Assembly: GCA_030691435.1 (NCBI GenBank) | Contig: JAUYEK010000093.1 | Span: 1-15,164 of the forward strand | Source: Sulfuricella sp. | Lineage (GTDB): Bacteria; Pseudomonadota; Gammaproteobacteria; Burkholderiales; Sulfuricellaceae | Reading direction: 5' to 3' | DNA: 15,164 nucleotides | In this document: piece after piece, positions 1 to 8,200 of the stretch | Numbering within the stretch: position 1 is the first letter of the stretch | Layout: the number at the start of each line of letters is the position of its first letter | Position numbers and translations under genes: made by a program | Notes under the pieces: model-generated | Databases searched by the model: none | Told to the model about the DNA's origin: nothing | What the model saw: the letters and a program-made list of their open reading frames with translations, nothing else

Positions 1-1489
1 CGGCGCAAACCAGACAGGGGTCGAAGGAGCGGATGACGTAGCCCGCTTCGACCGGGTTATCCGGGTCGGCGACGGGGGTGCCGACCAGCGCCTCTTCCCA
101 CGCGCCGCGCCCGCCCCCTTCATCGCGCGGCGAGCCGTTCCAGGCGGTCGGGGTGATGACCTGGTAGCGGGCGATCTTGCCATTTTCGATGCTTACCCAG
201 TGGCCGAGCGCGCCTCGCGCGGCTTGGGTCAGGCCGAAGCCCCGACCGTCGGGCACCTGGCCGTCGCCGGCGATGATCGCAGCGCCATGCGTGGCAATAC
301 ATTCGCCGAGCCAGGTTTCCATTGCTGCCAGCAGGGTCGTTGGACGCGTCAGACGGGCGAGTTGTCGGGTCAGCGACGAAGCGCCGGGGCTGGCGAGAAA
401 ATCCAGGAACAAGGGGCGACGGTCGATCACCGCTTCGGCTAGCGGCCCGGTTTCGACGACCGAACCGTCATAGCGCGGCGCCTTGATCCAGGAATAGGCG
501 CCACCCTCCCGCCCCGTCGCGTAGGGTTGCGTTTCGCCATTGGACGGATGAAGAGCGCCCAGCGCGTTCTTGTACCAGGCATGAGAAACGTCCTCGGCGA
601 TTCTCGCGGCATCGAATGCTTCCGCTGTTGCGCGACGAACAACGCCGGCCGCCACCAGCTGCCGTGTCGAGGCTGTCACACCCGTGTCGGAGGGCAGGTC
701 GAGCGAGCCGTAGGACAGGAACGCCTCGTTGCCGCGACCGATGCCGTCAAGCCCCAGCTCGCGCCCGAAGCGCAGCAGGAAGCCCACCTCGCTTTCGCGT
801 TGCGAGTTGTTTTCGTCCAGCCAGATATCCAGCGCGGCACGGCTGTCCACCGCCAGCCAGCGTTCGATGCTGCAACCGAGAACGCGGCGCTCGTACCATT
901 GCCGATAGCTGCGCACGATTTGCAGGCATTGCAACAGATGGGCCTGCGAGGGCTCAAAGGCGATGCCGCCCGGCACCATGTAGGAGGAATGCGGCCACTG
1001 GCCGCCGATCATGGCGACGACTTCGAGGATTTTTTTGGTTTCGCGGATGACGTCGATAAACGAACTGCCGCCCAACGTCGCGTAGCGTTGCTGCGCCTGT
1101 TCGAACAACGAATGCCGACGATGCGCCGGATTGGCGAAATCGACCATGAACATCAACACGCTTTGGCGCACATCGCTCTGTACATGTTCCGCCATCAGCG
1201 CGATGTTGCGCAGACGGACGGCGTTATCCGGCGGCGTCACGCCGGCAATCGCATCGAGCGCGCGGGCTGCGGCCATCAAGTGGGTGGTCGAGCAGATGCC
1301 GCAGATGCGTGGCGTCATTACCAGCCCGTCGAGAGCGCCGCGACCGATCATCAGGTTCTCGAAGCCGCGATACAGGGTGCCGGCGCTCCATGCGTCGGTG
1401 ATCACGCCATCGCTGTGCTCGACGCGAACCTCCAGATCGCCCTCGACGCGGTTGAAGGGAATGTCGATAATTCTTCTTGGGAGGCTCAT
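1..1489 (-). CDS. hupV: [NiFe]-hydrogenase large subunit, HupV/HoxC-like (3' end cut by window edge)
   Basis: This subunit holds the Ni-Fe active site where H2 is split. The reading frame is open from ATG at 1489 to the left edge, giving 496 residues. Both nickel-binding motifs are visible: RICGIC at residues 61-66 followed by H70, and DPCLVC at 490-495, so C63, C66, C492 and C495 are the expected metal ligands. Only a few codons should be missing, since the second motif normally lies close to the C-terminus. The N-terminus (PFNRVEGDLEVRVE) resembles HupV/HoxC. Ile65 inside CGIC and Phe114 (or Met113) lie where H2-sensing hydrogenases carry bulky gas-channel residues in place of Val and Leu. 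The gene follows the small subunit by 13 bp, with only a weak ribosome site. The family is certain; sensor rather than uptake role is inferred. Whether a cleavable C-terminal extension exists cannot be seen. Confidence 0.93.
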   Translation of the reverse strand, partial: MSLPRRIIDIPFNRVEGDLEVRVEHSDGVITDAWSAGTLYRGFENLMIGRGALDGLVMTPRICGICSTTHLMAAARALDAIAGVTPPDNAVRLRNIALMAEHVQSDVRQSVLMFMVDFANPAHRRHSLFEQAQQRYATLGGSSFIDVIRETKKILEVVAMIGGQWPHSSYMVPGGIAFEPSQAHLLQCLQIVRSYRQWYERRVLGCSIERWLAVDSRAALDIWLDENNSQRESEVGFLLRFGRELGLDGIGRGNEAFLSYGSLDLPSDTGVTASTRQLVAAGVVRRATAEAFDAARIAEDVSHAWYKNALGALHPSNGETQPYATGREGGAYSWIKAPRYDGSVVETGPLAEAVIDRRPLFLDFLASPGASSLTRQLARLTRPTTLLAAMETWLGECIATHGAAIIAGDGQVPDGRGFGLTQAARGALGHWVSIENGKIARYQVITPTAWNGSPRDEGGGRGAWEEALVGTPVADPDNPVEAGYVIRSFDPCLVCA

Positions 1490-1502
1490 GACGCGCTTTC
1501 TG

Positions 1503-2438
1503 TCAGACTTCGGTAACCCGCTTCTTCAAGCGCTCCGGCGCAGCAGCGGCAGCCATGCCCTTGTAAACCATGTAATGGGCGCGGTTGACGCCCATGGGCA
1601 GGGCGATGGGGATGCCTTCGATGTTGCGGGTTTCGAAGAACGGGTAGGCAATGGGAAATTCGGGACTGGTGCAGCCGAAGCACGGCACCCCGGCGCGGGT
1701 CTTCGATGAACGCTGGTTCCACAGGGTTTTGTTGCAGGTGCCGCCGACCAGCGGGCCATGGCAACCCTTGTGAAAGAACAGGCAGCCCTTCTGGCCGAAG
1801 TCTTCCTCCTCGACACGGTATTCGTGGTATTCGTTGCGGGTGCAGCCTTGATGCACCGTCATCCCGTACCAGTCCAGCGGACGCTGGAACTCGTCGAGTT
1901 CGACCTTGGCGCCGGCCGCGAGCGCCTGCAGGACGTTGCCGAGTACGTCGTGGTGGCACGGGCAGCCGGCCAGGTTGAACACCGGCAGACCCGACTTCGC
2001 CCGAAAATCCGCGCCCAGCAGGCCGCCCTTTTGCGACTTGGTGAATTGCAGGCCGGTGGCCTCGATCTCGCCGTCGGCGCCGAAACCGCCGAAGCTCGCG
2101 CAGGTGCCCAGCGCGATCACAATCTGAGCCTGCTTGGCGAGCGCCGCTACCACATCCTTGCGCGGCCGCCCGCCGCGCGCATCGTACATGCCGGTGCCGG
2201 CCGGGCCGCGCACCACAGCCCCTTCGACAACCAGCACGTCGAGCGGCCTTAAGCCGGATTTCAGGTCGTTGAGCAGAGTTTCATGGGCGGCGGGCGCCAG
2301 GTTGGACAGCGAGGGATGCCACAGCAGGTCAACGCCCAGCGACTGCATCAGCGTCGGCACGTCGGGCGCTTCGGTGCCGAGCAGCGACATGGTGTCGCCC
2401 CCGCATCCGCCGCTTTGCATCCAATACAAAGAAGTCAT
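1503..2438 (-). CDS. hupU: [NiFe]-hydrogenase small subunit, HupU/HoxB-like, cytoplasmic
   Basis: This 311-residue subunit carries the iron-sulphur relay for the large subunit encoded next. The ATG at 2438 is preceded by a strong GAGGGGG ribosome site; the same frame is open further upstream, but that part overlaps hupE and is not used. There is no Tat signal peptide: the protein begins MTSLYWMQSGGCGG, as in cytoplasmic group 2 enzymes. Proximal cluster positions are C12, D15, C113 and C159, so Asp15 replaces the usual second Cys of CxxC. Distal cluster candidates are H196, C199, C219 and C226. C235, C253 and C256 match the medial cluster spacing, with no Cys at the fourth position. LWHPSLS (39-45) and PCFGCTSPEFP (252-262) are typical of the HupU/HupS branch. 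Sensor (HupU) or uptake (HupS-like) cannot be settled without the missing neighbours. Confidence 0.93.
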   Translation of the reverse strand: MTSLYWMQSGGCGGDTMSLLGTEAPDVPTLMQSLGVDLLWHPSLSNLAPAAHETLLNDLKSGLRPLDVLVVEGAVVRGPAGTGMYDARGGRPRKDVVAALAKQAQIVIALGTCASFGGFGADGEIEATGLQFTKSQKGGLLGADFRAKSGLPVFNLAGCPCHHDVLGNVLQALAAGAKVELDEFQRPLDWYGMTVHQGCTRNEYHEYRVEEEDFGQKGCLFFHKGCHGPLVGGTCNKTLWNQRSSKTRAGVPCFGCTSPEFPIAYPFFETRNIEGIPIALPMGVNRAHYMVYKGMAAAAAPERLKKRVTEV

Positions 2439-2464
2439 ATTTCCCCCTCTATTTGGGAAGCCAA

Positions 2465-3070
2465 CTACGCCACCGCCAGATATACCCCGCACAACGCGAT
2501 GCTCGCTCCGGCAAAGTGAACCACACGCTCTCGCGCTAGCCGCTGCATCCCCAAACCGAATGCAATTCCGGCAATGTGCAGTGACGCTGTCGCCAGCATG
2601 AAACCCAGCGCATACCCGATCCCGGAAGCCAGCTCCGGCATCTCGGCGCCGTGCGCATGACCGTGCCATAGCGCAAACATTCCGACCATGCCGCTGCTCA
2701 ACCAGAGCGGCAGACGAACCGATGCGACGATCAATACGCCCAGCAGCAACACCGACAACACGATGCCCTGCTCGACAAACGGCAGGCCGATACCCAGCAT
2801 CGGCAAGGCGCCGCCCAATGCCATCACGCCGACGAAGGTAAGCGGTACTGCCCACATGGAATGCCCGCCCATCTGTGCCGCCCACAACCCGACCGCCAGC
2901 ATCGCACAGATGTGATCCAGACCGCCGGTTGGGTGCGTGAGGCCATGCAGGAAACCGCTGGGATCTCCAATGCCCGTATGGCCGACACCGACATGGGCAT
3001 AGGCAAAAGTTGGCAGCAACATCAGCGCCGCTACAGATAACCGCAATCGCATCAAAGTTGATTGGCCCAT
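2465..3070 (-). CDS. hupE: HupE/UreJ family membrane protein, probable nickel transporter
   Basis: HupE proteins are inner-membrane permeases that supply Ni2+ for hydrogenase maturation. The product has 201 residues. It starts with a signal-peptide-like segment (MRLRLSVAALMLLPTFAYA, cleavage likely near residue 25) and has about six hydrophobic segments. Family motifs are present: HPTGGLDH at 46-53 in the first membrane helix after the leader, and the His-rich HGHAHGAE at 136-143, both likely metal-contact sites. The ATG at 3070 has a GGGAGG ribosome site about nine bases upstream; an internal ATG at residue 7 is a possible alternative. It is the first gene of the hydrogenase set, 26 bp before the small subunit. 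Nickel as substrate is inferred from the family and the neighbouring Ni enzyme; the UreJ branch serves urease, but no urease gene is here. Confidence 0.9.
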   Translation of the reverse strand: MGQSTLMRLRLSVAALMLLPTFAYAHVGVGHTGIGDPSGFLHGLTHPTGGLDHICAMLAVGLWAAQMGGHSMWAVPLTFVGVMALGGALPMLGIGLPFVEQGIVLSVLLLGVLIVASVRLPLWLSSGMVGMFALWHGHAHGAEMPELASGIGYALGFMLATASLHIAGIAFGLGMQRLARERVVHFAGASIALCGVYLAVA

Positions 3071-3085
3071 GACCCTAACCTCCCT

Positions 3086-3111
3086 TTAACCCAAATAATC
3101 CATACATGGAT
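3086..3111. promoter_or_regulatory. hupE leader: repeat-end-like motif plus short palindrome
   Basis: Just upstream of the hupE ribosome site lies TTAACCCAAATAATCCAT (3086-3103, plus strand). It matches the reverse complement of the right end of the repeat element at 12036-12250 at 16 of 18 bases. Overlapping it is the palindrome ATCCAT-AC-ATGGAT (3098-3111), which could be a protein-binding site or a small RNA hairpin in the leader. No convincing -35/-10 or sigma-54 (-24/-12) promoter was found in the 110 bp between the chemotaxis gene and hupE. Confidence 0.35.
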
Positions 3112-3180
3112 ACCCACTGTTTTGCCAAGCTTTCAACATGCGGTAGCGAGGGGATGAAATGTGGATTTTTAGAGGCGCCC

Positions 3181-4899
3181 TTAAGCTTTAAACCGGCTAA
3201 CCGCACTTTCCAGGGCGCCAGCCAGGCTTTCCAGTTGTTGCGCCTCTCCGGCGATCTCATTCGCCGCCATGCTGTTTTCCTCGGTCATGCGCGCAATTCT
3301 TTCTACATTCTGCGCCACTTGGTTGCTGGCGGCGCTCTGCTCGCGCAAGGCGGAAGAAATGTCGCTGACGGCGGAAATCACCTGGTTGGCGCCGTCCCTG
3401 ATCTGAGTCATCGAGTCGCCGGCGCGATTCGCCATCGCCACCCCTTCGGTCACACGGGCGCTGCCTTCCTGCATGCTCGCCACGGCATGGTGCGTGCCGC
3501 TCTGGATGCTGCCGATCATCGCGGTAATTTCCTCGGTGGAGCGGGCAGTACGTTCGGCAAGCTTTCTCACTTCGTCTGCCACCACGGCGAAACCACGTCC
3601 TTGTTCACCGGCCCGCGCCGCCTCGATGGCGGCATTGAGCGCCAGCAGGTTGGTCTGGTCGGCGATCTCCTTGATGACGTTGACGATTGCCGAAATCTGG
3701 TTGGAGTGCTCGCCCAGTTTCTGAATGAATTGTGAGGATTGATTCACCGAATCGGCGATCTTGCTCATTTCTGCTGCCGCGCCCAGCACTACCTCGCTGC
3801 CCTCGGCGGATAGCTCGCCCGCCTTGCGCGCAATGTTGTTGGTTTCCTGCGAACTTTCTGCGACATGATCAATACTGGTCGTTACTTCCTCTACCGCAGC
3901 CGCCATTGATGCCGTTGCTTCGCTCTGGCTCTGCGAGCTGACGGCGACGTGATGCGAGGACTCGGAAAGTTTGCCGGCAGCCTGCATGACGCCGCGCGAG
4001 TTGGTAATTACTTGCTGGATGATGTCCTGGAAACTCTGGATCATCTGGTTGAATGAATGGCCGATCTGACCGATTTCATCATTGGCGGTAACCGCTACCC
4101 GCCGCGACAGATCGTTGCTGCTCTGGATCTGGTCCATGGCGCTTCCCAGCTCATTCAGCGATCGGCTTATGCGGCGGATAACCATTATCATGACCCCGCC
4201 GATCAGCGCTGTTATCGTCATGATGATGCCGATCAACCAGGTGGCGTGGTTCCAGAAAATCTTGCCCACATCGTCGAGGTAGATACCGGAACCGATCAGC
4301 CAGTTCCAGCCATCGAACTTTTTGACGAATGACAGCTTGGTGTAAAGTTCTTCGGTGGTGCCGCCGCCCGCCTTGGGTTTGGGCCAGTTGTAGGTAACGT
4401 AACCCTGGCCGGACTTGCTGGCGACCTCGTTGAAAGCGACGAACAGATTTTTCTTGCCGTCGGTCTTCTCGATGGCGCCGTCAAGCCCGCCCTGCATGCT
4501 CGTGGCGCAGTTGAATTTTTCCGCGTCGAGCACTTTGCCGTCCAGCGCAGGCACTGTCGGGTGCATCAGCATTTTCGGTATCGGCGCGGTGAAATCGTTG
4601 ACCCAGAAGTATTCCTTCTGTTCATAGCGTAACGCCTTGATCGCTTTCAACGCCGCATCTTTCGCCGCATCCTCGGTAAGTACGCCTTTCTGCTGCAAGT
4701 CGTAAAAATGGCCGAGCAGGCTGTGGGCGCCCTCGACCAGGTGGCGGGTCTTGACCTTGCGATCCTCGAGCAAGGTAGCCTTCTCTGACTGCAAAGCAAA
4801 AACCGCGATCAGTATCATGCCCGTCAAGGCGGCGGCCATGATCAATAACAAACGGGTTTTGATGCTGATGCTTTTCGGAGTTGAGTTCTCGGCTGTCAT
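3181..4899 (-). CDS. Methyl-accepting chemotaxis protein with single Cache sensor domain
   Basis: A membrane chemoreceptor of 572 residues that would signal to CheA/CheW. An N-terminal transmembrane helix (about 16-36) is followed by a periplasmic single Cache (sCache_2-like) domain at about 40-212, with YFWVNDF (97-103), MLMHP (110-114), [10 protein letters not shown] (166-175) and a closing [16 protein letters not shown] (196-211). A second transmembrane helix spans about 219-241, then HAMP (about 242-295) and a long coiled-coil signalling domain. The conserved hairpin tip is at about 414-450 ([20 protein letters not shown] and following). There is no C-terminal NWETF-type CheR tether. The start at 4899 has a GGGAAG-like ribosome site. 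No flagellar sigma-28 promoter is evident upstream. Ligand unknown; this Cache class often binds small organic acids. It lies 110 bp before hupE on the same strand, so read-through into the hydrogenase genes is possible. Confidence 0.95.
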   Translation of the reverse strand: MTAENSTPKSISIKTRLLLIMAAALTGMILIAVFALQSEKATLLEDRKVKTRHLVEGAHSLLGHFYDLQQKGVLTEDAAKDAALKAIKALRYEQKEYFWVNDFTAPIPKMLMHPTVPALDGKVLDAEKFNCATSMQGGLDGAIEKTDGKKNLFVAFNEVASKSGQGYVTYNWPKPKAGGGTTEELYTKLSFVKKFDGWNWLIGSGIYLDDVGKIFWNHATWLIGIIMTITALIGGVMIMVIRRISRSLNELGSAMDQIQSSNDLSRRVAVTANDEIGQIGHSFNQMIQSFQDIIQQVITNSRGVMQAAGKLSESSHHVAVSSQSQSEATASMAAAVEEVTTSIDHVAESSQETNNIARKAGELSAEGSEVVLGAAAEMSKIADSVNQSSQFIQKLGEHSNQISAIVNVIKEIADQTNLLALNAAIEAARAGEQGRGFAVVADEVRKLAERTARSTEEITAMIGSIQSGTHHAVASMQEGSARVTEGVAMANRAGDSMTQIRDGANQVISAVSDISSALREQSAASNQVAQNVERIARMTEENSMAANEIAGEAQQLESLAGALESAVSRFKA

Positions 4900-4995
4900 C
4901 TATTTCTTCCCAATCAAGGTCATTTTTCATTAATTGTTAATTGATTATTACATGAGCCGGCACGGGGGAGGATGACCGGCATTCGCCCACAATCC

Positions 4996-5144
4996 CGCAA
5001 AGTACGCCAAGGTTCGCAAGGTACCAAAAGTAGGCGCCTCTAGGCGAAACAATGAGTTAATGAATTATTTTGCATCACCCACATGGTGAGCAGGTTAAGT
5101 TGTTCAAGTCCTTGAATTCCTTCGCGTCCATTGCGTCCTTTGCG
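4996..5144. repeat. Two inverted arrays of 9-nt CGCAAAGGA-like units
   Basis: On the plus strand, 4996-5023 reads as about three degenerate copies of a 9-nt unit (CGCAAAGTA, CGCCAAGGT, then CGCAAGGTA one base out of phase). On the minus strand, 5144-5118 reads CGCAAAGGA, CGCAATGGA, CGCGAAGGA in exact phase. The arrays face each other, so the roughly 150 bp can fold as an imperfect hairpin. The role is unknown; the layout suggests a small non-autonomous repeat or a folded transcript end. Confidence 0.55.
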
Positions 5145-5223
5145 GTTCAACAGCTTTTTATAGATTTATATCAACGCAACGTAAGAAGACCGTAAGAAGG
5201 ATGCTGGCGGGATGGATTGTCGA

Positions 5224-5241
5224 GGCTGCGTCATGGCAGCC
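5224..5241 (-). terminator. Possible terminator hairpin after the large regulator
   Basis: A perfect hairpin, GGCTGC-6 nt-GCAGCC, lies 26 bp beyond the regulator stop codon. No U-tract follows on the minus strand, so it is at best a weak or factor-assisted terminator or an mRNA end stabiliser. Confidence 0.3.
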
Positions 5242-5267
5242 GTTGACCGCCGGGCGCTTGCGTCCGG

Positions 5268-8200
5268 TCAGGTGGGTAGTCTAGTGTCGCCAAGAGAATC
5301 CAGAAGCTTGCGGGCATCCTGCATGTCCGGCGTGTCGAAACCCTCGGTAAACCAGCGGTAGACCTCTTCGAGCAAGCTTAGAGCGTCGTCGCCTTTCCCC
5401 TGCTTTTGCCATAGCCGGGCCAGGCTCATGGCCGCGCGCAATTCCAGGGATTTCGCCTGTTGTCGCCGGCTGAGCGCGAGCGCCTGGTGAAAACAGGCGG
5501 CGGCTTGCGTTTCGTCGGCATCGGCCAGCCCGAGCAGCGATTCGCCTTTGAGGCGATGTAGTTCGGCCTCGACGTGGTGATCGCCGAGGGCGTTGCCGAC
5601 CGCCAACGCTTCATCATTCACGCTCAGTGCGGCGTCGAAGCGGCCCAGCACGACGCAGGCATCGACCAGCGGCTCCAGCACGACGAGGGTGACGCCGCCC
5701 ATCGCCGCGCGCGTCGCCTCGACGCATTGCTGCAATGATTCGACGCTTTCGCGCTGGTTCTGCATGGCGCGCGCCCAGCCGTGCGCCAGGGCGGCGCCGA
5801 TTTGCCAGAGGGGAAAGCCGTGGTGGTTTGCCAGATTCAGCGTTTCCTGCGCCAGGGACAGAGCTGCCTCGGGCCGACGCAGGCGGCAGTGCAGGATCGC
5901 GGCAAAGGTCAGCGCGTAGGCCAGGCTGTAGGGATGCCCGAGACGGCGCGCCAGCGCCAGGGTTTGCGCGCTGGCCTGGCGCGCCTGGTCGGGAAAGCCG
6001 AGGAACCACAGCACCCAGGAAGCATACGCGCCGCCGGTGACGCCCGCGTCCTCGCCGAACCCGGCAACGTGGTTTGCATGGTGGGCGGGTTGGTACAGCG
6101 CCCTGACGTGTTCGAGATGCTCGCGCGCCGCCGCGAATTCGCCCTGCCAATACAGGGTGTCGGCGAGCGCGAAATGGCTTTGCTGGACTTGCACCGGGTC
6201 GCCGCTGTAATTTGCCATGCGCAGGAGTTGCTGCGCGAGTTCCAGCGCGCCGGCATAACCGGCGCGGGAGCTGGCGCTTGCCCACAACCCCCAGACCGCC
6301 GGAAACAGTTCCGGGGCGCTTTCATGCTGGCCGCACAACGTCATTGCGCGCGCATAGGCGTCGGCGCCTTGTGCGGAAGCGTAACCTTGCGCCGCACAGG
6401 CCGCAGCGCCGAGGCCGATCTGGAGATCAAGCTCCAGGCGCAGCCGCCCCGCGCTGGCCGGCAGCTTCTCGATCAGCGCCAAACCCGACTTGAAATGCGC
6501 GACCGCTTCCTGGCTGGCCGAGTGCCGGCTGGCGAGCTTGCCCGCCGCGATCCAGCAGGCGATGGCCTCCCGGATTTCGCCGCCCGCCGCCCAGTGCTGC
6601 GCCAGGAACTCCGGCCTGATCTCGGCACCGTCCGTTTTCAGCGCGGCGGCGATGCGCCGGTGCGCAGCCTCCCGCTCGACCCGCGTTTGTGATTGATACG
6701 CCGCATCGCGGATCAGGGCGTGCCGAAAATGCAAAACGCCCGTGGCATCGCCCCACAGCAGCCCCGCATCCTGCAACTGGCGCAGCAACTGCGCCAGTGT
6801 GGCCTCATCGAAACGAGCGATGCGGCGCAGCACATCAAAGCTGAATTCGCGCCCGATGGAGGCCGCTGACTGGGCGACGATTTTGGCCACTCCCATGCCA
6901 TCGAGACGCGCCGCGAGCAGATCCTGCAAGGTGGATGGAATCGCCGACCGATCATTGACGGCAACCTCTCTGGCCAGTTCCTCGGCAAACAGCGGGATGC
7001 CGTCGGCGCGTTCGACGATGCGGCGCGCCGTAGCCGGCGCGATCTCCGGCGTCACGGCAGCGATCAGCGCTGCCGTCTGGGCGTCATCGAGAGCATTCAG
7101 GGTTAGCGTACAGGCAGCGCTTTCCTGCCAGGATGGCTGAAACTCGGGTCTGGCGGTGAACACGGCCAGTACCGGCGCTACGCGTTCCTGCGTAACGAAC
7201 AGTTTCAGCAGTTCAAGCGTGGAGGGATCGGCCCAGTGCAGGTCTTCCACCACCAACAGGAGCGGCTGCTGTGCCGCCAGCGCGTACAGGCGGTCGAGCA
7301 CCAGCGCCAGCGTCTTCTCGCGCTGTTGTTGCGGCGGGAAAGCCGGCTCCCGGTAAGGCGCCCGCAGCGGCAGCGAAAGCATCCTGGCGAGCAGCGGCAC
7401 CGCGTCCCGGTCGGTTCTCGGGCAGTGCGTTTCAACGTAGCCCGCCAGCTTGTCGAACTTCGCCGCCGGGGTGTCGTCGGGCGAAAACGCCGATACGAAT
7501 CCAAACAATGCGGCCAGCGGATAGAAAGGCGACTGGCTGTGTTCTGGAAAGCAGCGCAGTTCCCGCACCACATAGGCTTGTTCGTGCAACGCCTCCTTGA
7601 GGGTGAGTACCAGGCGCGACTTGCCGATCCCAGCCTCGCCGCGCAGCAGCACGATGCGCCGCGTACCTCGGCGGGCGTCCTGCCACAGGGCGAGCAGAGC
7701 CGCAATCTCGTCCCTGCGCCCGACCAGCGGGGTCAGGCTGGCTGCGGCTTCGAGACGGCATCTCGCCCTGCTTTCCCGGTCAACCTTGAACACTTCCAAC
7801 GAGCGGGCGCTGCCGGGCAGTTGCCGAGACCCCAGACTCATGCCCTCGAAATAACCCGCCACCAGGCGCTGCGTCGCCACGCTGATCGCCACCTCGCCGG
7901 GATCAGCCAACTGGCACAGGCGGATCGCCAGCTCCGAGGTTGCGCCGACGGCATCCGGCGCCTGCTGGTCGCCGCCGCCGATCACCATGCCGGTGTGGAC
8001 GCCAACGCACAGTTCGAGGCCGACGAACGCCGCGTGCGTCACCGCCAGGGCCGCCTGCACCGCCAGGCGGGCAGCATTTTCGCTGGCCTGCGGGTAGCCG
8101 AAATAAGCCAGCAGGCTCCCCCCGTGGACTTGCACGAGATATCCTGAATAGCTGCGGATGATTTCGCTGCAGCAAGCCTGCGGCGCAAGCAGCAGAGCCA

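Larger units (their letters stand above)
4900..5267. other. Intergenic region between chemoreceptor and large regulator
   Basis: A stretch of 368 bp with no credible gene. The part next to the chemoreceptor start (about 4925-4955) is AT-rich, with the near-repeats TTAATTG and TAATTG, and probably holds its promoter. The middle contains two sets of 9-nt repeats in inverted orientation (annotated separately) and a palindrome TTCAAG-TC-CTTGAA (5103-5116). The end next to the regulator stop has a hairpin at 5224-5241. Confidence 0.6.

Noticed and set aside
527..1516. Long plus-strand open frame of 329 codons
   Set aside because: It lies antisense to the hydrogenase large subunit, which has both nickel-binding motifs in frame; the plus frame has no recognisable family.
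2439..2885. Upstream extension of the small-subunit frame
   Set aside because: The extension overlaps hupE in another frame, while the ATG at 2438 has a strong ribosome site and matches the normal N-terminus of the family.
3170..5042. 10-bp inverted match (TAGAGGCGCC) on either side of the chemoreceptor gene
   Set aside because: Short and partly self-complementary, no transposase nearby and no target duplication; chance is the simplest reading.
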